A stretch of 64,000 bases of DNA from Collinsella aerofaciens (GTDB lineage Bacteria > Actinomycetota > Coriobacteriia > Coriobacteriales > Coriobacteriaceae). Both the position numbers and the translations under genes were made by a program. The notes beneath the pieces were generated by a model. The model did no database searches and had not been told where the DNA came from. It worked only from the letters and a program-made list of their open reading frames with translations. The stretch covers positions 1 to 64,000 of the forward strand of contig NZ_CP084004.1 of the NCBI RefSeq assembly GCF_020181355.1. Reading direction: 5' to 3'. Of the stretch, positions 17,701 through 25,940 are shown in pieces; position 1 is the stretch's first letter; each line of letters opens with the position of its first letter.

Positions 17701-18195
17701 CGCGTCCGAAAGATCGGAAAGCGCCGCCACAAGGCTCGGGCTCGTGGGGACGGGTGCCGGGAAGGGAAAATTGGGGTTGACCGCAGATGCGGTGGGCGCG
17801 GGGTGTGTGGGCTGCTTTGACTGTGCGGGCGGTGCCGTAAACGTGCGGACCGGCGTACGCAAGCCCTCGACGGGCTCGGCGCCACTGGCATCCAGATACG
17901 CCAGCGCCGTGGCGATAGCGTGCTTGCACATGCCGGAATAGCGGAAGGCGGCGGGGCAATCGCAGTCGTAGTCGACAACCTCGTGCTCGTCCATGTCGAG
18001 CGCCACGTGCGTCTTGTACAGGTCGCCGCGCGAGCCGCGCACCGTGCCCTCAATAGTCACATTTTTGGAGAAGCGCGAGCCGGAGTCCTCAAACGACAGC
18101 ACGGCGCCGTTGAGCATGAGTGAGCGCCCCTTCATAAAGGTACTGCTGAGCGCCGCCTCCTTACGAAGCGCCTGCGCAAACGTCCCCTGCGCCAT
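14722..18195 (-). CDS. SNF2-family DEAD/DEAH-box helicase with SWIM zinc finger
   Basis: 1157 residues from ATG 18195 (GGAGG five bases upstream). The N-terminus has a SWIM finger, CDCPAAFRYSGMCKHAIATA (about residues 79-98), then a long family-specific middle region. The C-terminal half is a Swi2/Snf2 ATPase: LGGILADDMGLGKTLQM (Walker A, about 710-726), DEAQYIKN (about 815), LTGTPIENRLSELWS, RRVKEEVVADLPEK, and motifs V-VI near LISLKAGGVGLNLTAAD and DRAHRIGQ. Bacterial members remodel protein-DNA or transcription complexes; the exact partner is unknown. It follows dnaE after a repeat-rich gap and is probably transcribed separately. Confidence 0.93.
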   Translation of the reverse strand: MAQGTFAQALRKEAALSSTFMKGRSLMLNGAVLSFEDSGSRFSKNVTIEGTVRGSRGDLYKTHVALDMDEHEVVDYDCDCPAAFRYSGMCKHAIATALAYLDASGAEPVEGLRTPVRTFTAPPAQSKQPTHPAPTASAVNPNFPFPAPVPTSPSLVAALSDLSDARMDELVAMRRKFASTIDPDAPKAVLEPSLVPYYNPLFADRFNWALEFRIRCGSVSYVVKDIDGMADAYVRGGTFSYGKKLTFVHVPEAFDDVSTKLLDFVAMTVAYLGDITSSRSASYDFARSGFVAERQLPVSEYSVVSVLDLLRGRTLSFEPAWSRGTTTHRAYEVAVEPSPQGEGEVPAKRPPLLAAKIAPAAGGSYDLRLPADTYCFVAGDAAYLVDTRRARRSDTAFAQHAAPFLSHLLPCRTPVHIAADQVGEFCRMALPILRDYTDLTAPAALDAVAPEPSFAMAIGVDDGLVTCKITVTYGDWSADLFSLGAPGSPFEEQRPGVPPRDTVAEFRVMDTAALYFDFYEGGLAFEERDDARLFHLLTEGLSALSELGEIMLSDRLRQISVRPAPKLSVRATVKSNLLDVELGASGLSAADLAIYLDSYKRHQTFARLTSGDIVRLDEGARAAFGLAEDLGVDAVDLLDGVSLPASSTLFVDSMLARTPALEADRDAAFRRTVERLDTLGKMDFTVPASLKATLRGYQVDGYQWLGSLEHLGLGGILADDMGLGKTLQMIAHILARVEAGDTKPTLVVCPASLVYNWAAELERFAPSLDVCAIVGAKAQRRVQIAGAAEHNVVVTSYDLMRRDIDEYIEQDFTRVVLDEAQYIKNPLTQVARAAKRLPAGVRFALTGTPIENRLSELWSIFDFLMPGLLGTRDSFAKRFESPVEHAEGDSAARLQALVSPFVLRRVKEEVVADLPEKIEDTVMAQLTGEQRKLYLANQDRIAQQVQHREAGEFKKDKLKVLAELTKLRQICCDPHLHYADYKAGSAKLDTCMELVHGALDGGHRILLFSQFTGMLDIIGKRLVKEDIAFLKLTGASSKESRAKMVAQFQAGEVPVFLISLKAGGVGLNLTAADVVIHYDPWWNVAAQDQATDRAHRIGQQHTVTVYKLIAKDTIEERIMQMQESKRDLVNSVLGGDGISSALFTREDVLALLGGDGR

Positions 18196-18220
18196 CACTT
18201 CCTCCAATCTCGCATGCCAA

Positions 18221-18329
18221 ATGATTTTTCTGGGACGGGGATGAAAAAATCATTCCCGTCCCAGAAAGACTGGTCTTCCGCCACACGTCACCCAAAATGA
18301 TTTTTTAATCCCCGTCCCAGAAAAATCAT
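18221..18329. repeat. nested inverted-repeat element with 22-bp perfect arms
   Basis: A 22-bp arm (18221-18242, core CTGGGACGGGGAT) is repeated perfectly inverted at 18308-18329. Partial copies of the same words (AAAAAATCAT, CCCGTCCCAGAAA, AATGATTTTTT) sit inside at 18244-18306. It starts one base past the dnaE stop and may serve as its terminator. The inner text CCGTCCCAGAAAGACTGGT recurs almost exactly at 36922-36941. Confidence 0.85.
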
Positions 18330-18330
18330 C

Positions 18331-21300
18331 TTAGATCACCGTCACGCGGCCTTGATTGCCGACGATGGCCTTTGCCTCGGCCAACAGCGGAATCGAGCGT
18401 GCGTTGACCTTGGCCGGCACCTCGGCACGCAGCACACGCCCGTCCACCTGCTCGATAAAAATCTCCACGCGGTCGCCGCCCGGGTTGGCGGTAAGCACCG
18501 TGGCAAGACGCGCCATATTGCCCTGGCTAAAGCGGCTGTTGGGCACCATGACCTCAAACACCTTGGGCTTGTTGTTCTCCTCGTTGAGCTCCAGCGGCAC
18601 GATCTCCTGCGCGATGATCTGGTCGCCGCGGTCCGAGCGCTCGAGCTTGCCCTTAATGCGCACAAACGCATCGGACAGCTGCGCGCCGGTCTCGGGATCG
18701 ACCTCGCCGTACAGGTACCCCTCGGCCTCCTTGTAGGTCTTGGGGAACACCACGACCGTGGCCTCGCCTTCCATGTCCTCGAGCTGCACAATACCCATGG
18801 GGTCGCCGTTTTTGGTTACGCGCTTGGACACGCTCGAGACCATACCGGCCCACCACAGCGCCTTGCCCTCGGGAATCTCCTGGTTGATGGTACCGCCCGT
18901 GGGGTTTTGCACCTCGTAGCCGGTATCGATCTGCGAGAACGAGAAGTCGCGCGCCTTACTGAGCGCATACTCAAACGGGCGCAGCGGGTGGTCCGAGACA
19001 TAGATGCCCAGAACCTCCTTCTCCTGGCTCAGCTTAAGGTGGCGGTCCCACTCCTGGCCATCCGGATCGGGCACGCTCACCTCAAAGCCCGAGCCCTCAA
19101 CGTCGCCAAACATATCGAAGAACGACGTCTGACCGCTCGCACGATCCTTCTGGCGCTTCACAGCGGCATCGATGATGTTCTCGGGGTTGTTCTTGTCCAC
19201 AAAGTGCATCATCTGGCGACGCGGATACCCCGTGGAGTCGAAGGCGCCTGCCTTGATGAGCGATTCGATCACGCGACGGTTGGCCTGGCTCGAGTCCACG
19301 CGCTCGACAAAGTCGTGCAGTGTCTTAAACGGGCCGCCCGCCTCGCGCTCGGCGATAATCGCCTGCGCCACGCCGGTGCCCACGCCGCGAATGCCGGCCA
19401 AACCAAAACGCACGCCTTCCTTGGTAGCCGTGAACTCGGTACCGGACTCGTTGACATCTGGCGACAGCACGGGGATGCCGTCGTGACGGCACGCCGAGAC
19501 GTAGTGAACGATCTTGTCGGTCTTGCCCGTGTAGGACGTCAGAACGGCCGCCATGTACTCGTGCGGATAGTGCGCCTTAAGCCATGCCGTCTGCATAACC
19601 AGGATGGCGTAGCCGGCGGAGTGCGACTTGTTAAAGGCGTAAGATGCGAACTCGAGAACATCGTCCCAAATCTTCTGGGCGACCTCGCGCGTGTAGTTGT
19701 TCTTGATAGCGCCGTTCATCCAGTGGTCGTAGGTGGTCTCGTCCGAGCCATCCTCCCAGTGGAGCACCGTCGACGTGAGCAGCTTGATCTTTTTCTTAGC
19801 AACGGGCTTACGGATACGCGAGTCCGATTCGCCCTTGGAGAAGCCGCACATCTCGACGGAGATGAGCATAACCTGCTCCTGGTAGACCATGGTGCCGTAG
19901 GTTTCGCCCAGGATGTCGTCCAGACGGTCGTCATAGGAGACCGCCGGCTCCTTGCCGTTCATACGGTTGATGTAGGACGAAACCATGCCGGCGCCCAGTG
20001 GGCCCGGGCGGTACAGGGCGATCAATGCCACGACGTGCTTGTACTCGGTGGGCTTCATGTTCTTGATCGTGGCCGTCATGCCGGCGGACTCGACCTGGAA
20101 GACGCCGGCGGTGTGGCCGGAACCCATGAGCTTAAAGATCTCAGGATCGTCAAAGGGGATCTCTTCCTCTTTGATGTCGATGCCGAAGTTCTTTTTGATG
20201 TTTGCCTTGGCCTTGGAGATAACCGTCAGCGTGCGCAGGCCCAAGAAGTCCATCTTGAGCAGGCCCATGTCGGCAACGGTATGGCCCTCGTACTGGGTAA
20301 TCTCGACGCCGCCCTTGGTGTCGAGCTTGGTGGGCACATGCTCGTTGACGGGGTCGCGGCAGATCAGAACGGCGCACGCGTGCACGCCCTCGCCACGGGT
20401 AAGGCCCTCAATCGAGAGCGCCGTGTCGATGATGCGGCGGGCGTCGTCGTCCTTTTTATAGGCCTCGGCAAAGTCGGGGTTAAACAGATCCTCTTTGCCG
20501 GGTTGCTTTTCGAGCACCTGCTTGAGCTTGACCTTGGGGTCGCTCGAGACCATCTTGGACAGGCGCTGGCCCATGTAGACCGGGTAGTCCAGCACGCGCG
20601 CGGCGTCGTTGATGGCCTGCTTGGCCTTAATGGTCGAGTAGGTGATGACGTGGGTGACCTTCTCGGGACCGTAGAGCTGGCGAACGTGCTCCACGACCTC
20701 GAGGCGCCGCTCATCGTCGAAGTCCATATCGATATCGGGCATCTCGGTACGCTGCGGGGACAGGAACCTCTCGAACATCAGGCCGTTCTCGAGCGGGTCG
20801 AACGCGGTGATGTTCATGGCGTAGGCGACGATAGCGCCGGCGGCCGAGCCACGGCCGGGGCCGACGCCGATGCCGTTGTCCTTAGCCCATTGCACGTACT
20901 CGGCGACGATCAAAAAGTAGGCGGCAAAGCCCTTGTCGCAGATGACCTTGTATTCGTACTCAAAGCGCTCTTTGATGTTGACGCCGCCGATCTCGCGCGT
21001 GGCCCAGTCGTCACCGTAGTGCTGGCGCAGGCCTTTCTCGCACTCGCGGCGGAACTGGCTCTCGTGCGTCTCGCCGGGATCGAGCAACGGGAATCGCGGC
21101 AATATGATGGAGTCCCAGTCCAGCTCAACGTAGCACTTGTCAGCAATCTCGAGCGTGTTGTCGCAGGCCTCGGGGCAATACGGGAACATCGCCCGCATCT
21201 CCTCCTCGGTCTTCATGTAAAACTCCGAGCCGGTCATGCGCATGCGGTTGGGGTCGTCGACCTTGGCATTCATACCAATGCACATGATGACGTCCTGCAC

Positions 21301-22134
21301 GGGCGCATCCTCGCGGCGCAGGTAGTGGAAGTCGTTGGTGGCGATGACCTTGACGCCCACCTGCTTGGCGATGTCGATGAGCGTGCGGTCCATCTGCTCG
21401 TCAGTCAGGCCGTTGTCGGTGGTGATGCCGTGTTCCTGGATCTCGATGTAGAAGTCACCGGGCTCGAAGGTATCACGGAAGGTCTCGGCCCACTTGATGG
21501 CGCCTTCCATGTCGCCGCGGTCGATGTATTTGGGGATGATGCCCGCGATACAGGCGCTCGTGCAGATCATGCCCTTGGCATGGCGGCGCAGGTTGTCGAG
21601 CGTCACGCGCGGCTTGTAGTAAAAGCCCTGCACGGCGGCCTCGGAGACCGTCTGCATTAGGTTGACGTAGCCCTCCTGATCCTTGGCCAGAAGGATCATG
21701 TGGTAGAGCTCGGGCTTGTGGTCGCGGGCAAGGGTCTCGTCCGGCGTAAAGTAGACCTCGCAGCCAAAGATGGGCTTGATGACCAGGGGCGGTTTGAGCT
21801 CGTCGATGTTGCCCTTCTCGTCCCACATGGCCATGTCTTTGACGTACTGGGCATGCTCGCGCGGGTTTTCCTCGGGATCGGGCTCCACCAGCTCGTCGCG
21901 GCGGTCCTTTTCCAAGAAGGCCTTGTCGTGGCTCCAGGTTTTGTACTCGGGCGTGTTGTGATTGACGGCGTCGCAGGCCAGCGCCAGGTCGGGCACGCCA
22001 TACATGTAGCCGTGGTCGGTAATGGCCACGGCGGGCATGCCAAGTTCAACGGCACGATTGACCATATCCTGGATACGGGTTGCGCCGTCGAGCATGGAGA
22101 AAACAGTGTGATTGTGCAGATGGACGAATGCCAT
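18331..22134 (-). CDS. dnaE: DNA polymerase III alpha subunit
   Basis: 1267 residues, slightly longer than typical DnaE. It is the catalytic subunit of the replicative polymerase. The N-terminal PHP domain begins FVHLHNHTVFSMLDGA. The polymerase core carries GVGPGRGSAAGAIVAYA and the catalytic aspartates in PDIDMDFDDERR (about residue 470). The helix-hairpin-helix (FGLAGIRGVGTGVAQAI) and OB domains follow (GMVSSVSKRVTKNGDPMGIVQLED). A GGAG site precedes ATG 22134. It stands alone between two repeat elements. Confidence 0.97.
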   Translation of the reverse strand: MAFVHLHNHTVFSMLDGATRIQDMVNRAVELGMPAVAITDHGYMYGVPDLALACDAVNHNTPEYKTWSHDKAFLEKDRRDELVEPDPEENPREHAQYVKDMAMWDEKGNIDELKPPLVIKPIFGCEVYFTPDETLARDHKPELYHMILLAKDQEGYVNLMQTVSEAAVQGFYYKPRVTLDNLRRHAKGMICTSACIAGIIPKYIDRGDMEGAIKWAETFRDTFEPGDFYIEIQEHGITTDNGLTDEQMDRTLIDIAKQVGVKVIATNDFHYLRREDAPVQDVIMCIGMNAKVDDPNRMRMTGSEFYMKTEEEMRAMFPYCPEACDNTLEIADKCYVELDWDSIILPRFPLLDPGETHESQFRRECEKGLRQHYGDDWATREIGGVNIKERFEYEYKVICDKGFAAYFLIVAEYVQWAKDNGIGVGPGRGSAAGAIVAYAMNITAFDPLENGLMFERFLSPQRTEMPDIDMDFDDERRLEVVEHVRQLYGPEKVTHVITYSTIKAKQAINDAARVLDYPVYMGQRLSKMVSSDPKVKLKQVLEKQPGKEDLFNPDFAEAYKKDDDARRIIDTALSIEGLTRGEGVHACAVLICRDPVNEHVPTKLDTKGGVEITQYEGHTVADMGLLKMDFLGLRTLTVISKAKANIKKNFGIDIKEEEIPFDDPEIFKLMGSGHTAGVFQVESAGMTATIKNMKPTEYKHVVALIALYRPGPLGAGMVSSYINRMNGKEPAVSYDDRLDDILGETYGTMVYQEQVMLISVEMCGFSKGESDSRIRKPVAKKKIKLLTSTVLHWEDGSDETTYDHWMNGAIKNNYTREVAQKIWDDVLEFASYAFNKSHSAGYAILVMQTAWLKAHYPHEYMAAVLTSYTGKTDKIVHYVSACRHDGIPVLSPDVNESGTEFTATKEGVRFGLAGIRGVGTGVAQAIIAEREAGGPFKTLHDFVERVDSSQANRRVIESLIKAGAFDSTGYPRRQMMHFVDKNNPENIIDAAVKRQKDRASGQTSFFDMFGDVEGSGFEVSVPDPDGQEWDRHLKLSQEKEVLGIYVSDHPLRPFEYALSKARDFSFSQIDTGYEVQNPTGGTINQEIPEGKALWWAGMVSSVSKRVTKNGDPMGIVQLEDMEGEATVVVFPKTYKEAEGYLYGEVDPETGAQLSDAFVRIKGKLERSDRGDQIIAQEIVPLELNEENNKPKVFEVMVPNSRFSQGNMARLATVLTANPGGDRVEIFIEQVDGRVLRAEVPAKVNARSIPLLAEAKAIVGNQGRVTVI

Positions 22135-22234
22135 GTGATGAGCTCCGATGCGGGTTCGTGTTCTGACTGAACGATTTTACCGCACGGCACGGACAGCACC
22201 CGAACCTAGCCAAACCAACACGGCTCCTCTTGCA

Positions 22235-22298
22235 GTTGCGGTGAAATAGTTCCCGCTTGGGCCACCTGGGCCGCAATACAGGAACTATTCCACCGCAA
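22235..22298. repeat. TTGCGGTGAAATA palindromic element, copy 1
   Basis: GTTGCGGTGAAATAGTTCC (22235-22253) pairs with GGAACTATTCCACCGCAA (22281-22298), with one small bulge. It lies 12 bases past the addA stop. Three more copies are at 33274, 61997 and 62358. Confidence 0.88.
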
Positions 22299-22310
22299 GT
22301 TATCTGAGGA

Positions 22311-25300
22311 CTAGAGGTTGTAGGTGACCACCTGAGGCTCGGCGGGTTCGACGAAGATGGTTGGATTCGCCTGCTCCACGCGGACAAACTTGACGGTCAC
22401 GGCCCCAAAACCCGCCTTGTGCAGAACGTCGGCGTAAACGCGCGCCTGCAAGGCGTGTTTCTCGAGCAGCTGCTCCGGCGTCTCGTCCGGCGTGCCACCC
22501 GTCTTGTAGTCGATGACCAGTGCGCACGACGGATCGGCCGGGTCGGTGGCCAGTGCATCGATGGCGCCCTCGGCATATGCACCGTAGCGGGCGATATCCT
22601 CGTCCTCGCAGCCCAGCGAGAAGAACGGCACCTCGGCACGGATGCACGGCCACGCGAGCAGCTCGGCACGAACCGACGACTTGAGCCAGCGATCCAGAGC
22701 GACATCGAAGCGCTCGCGCTGTTCCGGCGTCAGGCGCCACAAGCGAGCCAGGGCGTCGGCACGCTCAACGGGCAGCGCATCGGCACCCATCTCGATGAGC
22801 CACTGGCAAGCGGCGTGGAAGGCCGAGCCCAGCGCCATGGGGTTGCCGGCGGGCTCGACAGCAGCCACGTCCGCATCGGCCATCTCCGAGCCATCCGACT
22901 CCGCATCATCGCCGGACTCGTCCATGGGAACAAGCGCCTCGGCGGCACGGTCCTCGGACTCGGCATGCAGCGCCACGGCAATTGACGAGTAGCTATACGA
23001 GTCACGCACCGGGAACGGACAGATGCCCATGCGCACGCCCACTGCCTGGGGATACACGAGCTCAAACGCATCGGGCTTGGGGTCGGCAGGACCGGGCACA
23101 GTTGAGTGCGCAGCATTATCAGCGACATCGACATCGCCGCGAACGAGCCTGCCCTCGGCATCCAGCGAAGCGTTAGCCTCAAACGCCTGCTCACCAAACG
23201 TAAAGTCCGCCAGCGAGATGAGCTCGTAGTCGCCCGGCTGGGAGTTGTCGAACACCAGACGGTCGCTATCGAGCTGCGGCATGTCCAGACTATCGGTCGG
23301 CAGGATGCGGCGCAGCACGTCGTAGGTCAGATCCGTCTCGACATCGAAGGTCGGCGCCATCACCTTGCCGCGGCTCACACCGGCATCCATCGCCAAGATC
23401 ACCAGCTCGCCCGCTCGCGTCATGGCAACATAGAGCAAGCGGGCCCGCTCCTCGAGCGAAAGCTGCAGGTCGTCGTTGCGCAGGCGAGCAAATGCCTCGG
23501 CGGGAGAACCCGTCGCACAGACGTCCTCCATGAGCTCCGGCGGCAGCCACAGCGACGTGCCCTTGCCCTTAAACGCATGCTCAAACTGCTTTTTGACGTC
23601 ATCGCCCTTCACAAAGGTCCCATCGGCAAGCTTAACGCCATCAAAACGAGCTGGCAGTGCCACGACCTGCGCTCCGCCCTCGACACGCCCCATCTGAGCC
23701 GCACCGGACGGCTTGCGCACGCCAAAACACTCGGCAACCGCTACGACCGGATACTCCAGACCCTTGGACGCATGCACGGTCATGATGCGCACCGCGCCGT
23801 CGCCCTCCTCGTTGAGGGCACCCGGGGCCTCCTTGCCCGCCAAGAAGCGGTCGAAGGCCAGCGCGATGGAACGCGGCGAGTTGCCGAACTCGGCCTCCTC
23901 CTCGGCCACGGCGTCGAGCGCCTTGAGCACGTTGGCGGCGATGGCCTTGCCCTCGGGGCCGCGCTGCGCCAGGCGCACGAACCAGCCGGAGGCATTGACC
24001 GCGTCGCGCGCGATGGCGGCGAACGAATCACGCCCCACGCGACGCAGTGCGTAGCGCAGCACCTCGCGGGCACGCGTCACAAGCGGCAAGCCCTGCAAGC
24101 CCGGCACATCGGAATCGCTCATGATGCCCATGTCGATATTCCGGCGCGAGGTCTCCCCCGTCTCGCCATCGAGCTTGGTCGCCAGCGCCAGGAACTCCTG
24201 GGCGCCGAGCGCAAACATCGGCGAGGCGAGCAGCGGCATAAGGCCCTGCGCCGTATCGGCCGGATTGGCGAGCGCGCAGACCAGGGCACGCACCGTCTGC
24301 ACCTCGGCTGCCTGGGCAAAGACCGAGCCGCCTGCGATGACGCAGTCGAGCCCCTGATCGCGGAAGGCCTGGGCGTAGACATCGGCGTTGGTCATGCGGC
24401 CCAGCAGCAGTACCATGCCGCCCTGGGGCTGGCCGGCATCGGCAAGCGCGCGGAAGCGCTCGGCGATCGCGCGGGCCTTGGCCTGTGTGCGCTCCTGCAT
24501 ACTGCCGCCGGCAACAAAGAGGGCCTGGCGGCGCGAGGCGTCCGCCACCAGCGTGTCCTTGCGGCCGTCGCTCGCCTCAAGATCCAAAAAGCCCTGCATC
24601 AGGCCGCCGTCATCGCCGTCGAAGACGCGTGCCACGTAACGCAGCACCTCGTCATGGCTGCGGAAGTTGCGCACGAGTTTGACGAGTTCGCCGGCAGGGG
24701 CATCGGCCACGGCAGTCGCCTCGGGCGCGGCAGACGAGCCCACCTTGCGTTCCTGACGACGGAACACCTCGACCTCGGCGCCACGGAAGCGATAGATGGA
24801 CTGCTGCGCATCGCCCACGGTGCACAGCGCGCGCTCCCCCGCACCCGTCAGGTAGCGTATCAGATCGACCTGCATCTGGTCGGTATCCTGAAACTCATCG
24901 ATCATGACCATCTTAAAGCGGCCCTCGTACGCAGCACGGATGGCAGGGTAATCGCGCAGGGCCTCGTAGGCCATACGCAGCAGGTCGTTATTATCGAGGG
25001 CGGACTGGGCAGCCTTCAGCGCGCGATACTCAGCCTCCACGGAACGGGCCAGGCCCACCAGCGCATCGAGCGCCGGGCCACCGCAGGCAAGCACGATATT
25101 GATAAACGCATCGGCGGCCTCGGCCTTGAGCAGCTCGACCTGCTCCTTAGGGAATGCCTTGCTCGCGCGCGGCATGGTGCACGACATCATGAGTCGCGCC
25201 GCATCCTCCATGGTTTTGCCACTCGCCTCGAACGCGTCAATGGCGTCGAGTGCCATCTGCGCCTTCTCGGTCGCGGCCTTGCTTGCGCCCAGCGCCGCGC

Positions 25301-25937
25301 GATAGGCATCGGCGAGTGCCGAGGTATCGGCCTGCCCGCGCGCCACGCACACGTCGTCCATACCGCCCGGCAACTGGCTCGACAGCTCCAGCAGGTCGCG
25401 CACCAGGCCCTTGATGGTCGCGCCAGCGCCAAAGGAACCGCCCTCGCCCGCCATGGGATACCAGGCATAGAGGGCCTTGAGCGATGCCGCGAGCTCGGGG
25501 GCGGCATCGGGCGCCGTCGCGCGGGCCAACACATGCTCAACAGCCTGGTCCATAAGCTCGTCGGTATCGGTGAGCACCGTGAACTCGGGGTCGATGCCCA
25601 GCTCCAGCGCATGCGCGCGCAGGATACGCGAGCACATGCCGTGAATGGTCGAGATCCACGCGTCGTCGACGGTCAGTGCTTCCTCGTCCATGCCCTCGTC
25701 GATAAGCGCACGGCGCACGCGGTCACGGATCTCGGCCGCGGCATCTTTGGTAAAGGTAATGGCGAGCACCTGGTCAAGATGTTCAACGAACGGACCGGAT
25801 TCAGGCGAGAGCGCGTAGACGATGCGACGCGTGAGGGTAAAGGTCTTGCCCGAACCGGCGCCCGCCGAGACAAACAGCGGACGGTCGAGCGTTTTGACAA
25901 TCTGCAGCTGTTGCGGCATCAAAGTCGAAAGATCCAT
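22311..25937 (-). CDS. addA: ATP-dependent helicase/nuclease, AddA (UvrD/RecB-like)
   Basis: 1208 residues. AddA is the 3'-5' helicase and nuclease of the AddAB complex that processes double-strand ends for RecA. Visible are Walker A SAGAGSGKTFTLTRR (about 24-38), LAITFTKDAAAEIRDRV, the Walker B segment MIDEFQDTDQMQ, IYRFRGAE, IMTVHASKGLEYPVV, and RLLYVAMTRA. A C-terminal PD-(D/E)XK nuclease follows (GSAFHAACQ, then ALVIDYKTGG near residue 1140). It begins three bases after the addB stop, and its AAGGAGG lies inside the end of addB, so the pair is coupled. Confidence 0.93.
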   Translation of the reverse strand: MDLSTLMPQQLQIVKTLDRPLFVSAGAGSGKTFTLTRRIVYALSPESGPFVEHLDQVLAITFTKDAAAEIRDRVRRALIDEGMDEEALTVDDAWISTIHGMCSRILRAHALELGIDPEFTVLTDTDELMDQAVEHVLARATAPDAAPELAASLKALYAWYPMAGEGGSFGAGATIKGLVRDLLELSSQLPGGMDDVCVARGQADTSALADAYRAALGASKAATEKAQMALDAIDAFEASGKTMEDAARLMMSCTMPRASKAFPKEQVELLKAEAADAFINIVLACGGPALDALVGLARSVEAEYRALKAAQSALDNNDLLRMAYEALRDYPAIRAAYEGRFKMVMIDEFQDTDQMQVDLIRYLTGAGERALCTVGDAQQSIYRFRGAEVEVFRRQERKVGSSAAPEATAVADAPAGELVKLVRNFRSHDEVLRYVARVFDGDDGGLMQGFLDLEASDGRKDTLVADASRRQALFVAGGSMQERTQAKARAIAERFRALADAGQPQGGMVLLLGRMTNADVYAQAFRDQGLDCVIAGGSVFAQAAEVQTVRALVCALANPADTAQGLMPLLASPMFALGAQEFLALATKLDGETGETSRRNIDMGIMSDSDVPGLQGLPLVTRAREVLRYALRRVGRDSFAAIARDAVNASGWFVRLAQRGPEGKAIAANVLKALDAVAEEEAEFGNSPRSIALAFDRFLAGKEAPGALNEEGDGAVRIMTVHASKGLEYPVVAVAECFGVRKPSGAAQMGRVEGGAQVVALPARFDGVKLADGTFVKGDDVKKQFEHAFKGKGTSLWLPPELMEDVCATGSPAEAFARLRNDDLQLSLEERARLLYVAMTRAGELVILAMDAGVSRGKVMAPTFDVETDLTYDVLRRILPTDSLDMPQLDSDRLVFDNSQPGDYELISLADFTFGEQAFEANASLDAEGRLVRGDVDVADNAAHSTVPGPADPKPDAFELVYPQAVGVRMGICPFPVRDSYSYSSIAVALHAESEDRAAEALVPMDESGDDAESDGSEMADADVAAVEPAGNPMALGSAFHAACQWLIEMGADALPVERADALARLWRLTPEQRERFDVALDRWLKSSVRAELLAWPCIRAEVPFFSLGCEDEDIARYGAYAEGAIDALATDPADPSCALVIDYKTGGTPDETPEQLLEKHALQARVYADVLHKAGFGAVTVKFVRVEQANPTIFVEPAEPQVVTYNL

Positions 25938-25940
25938 GGT

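Noticed and set aside
18352-21660. Very long open frame on the plus strand
   Set aside because: It is exactly antisense to dnaE, whose protein is unmistakable. High G+C at third positions keeps the opposite frame open; no ribosome site and no recognisable domain.
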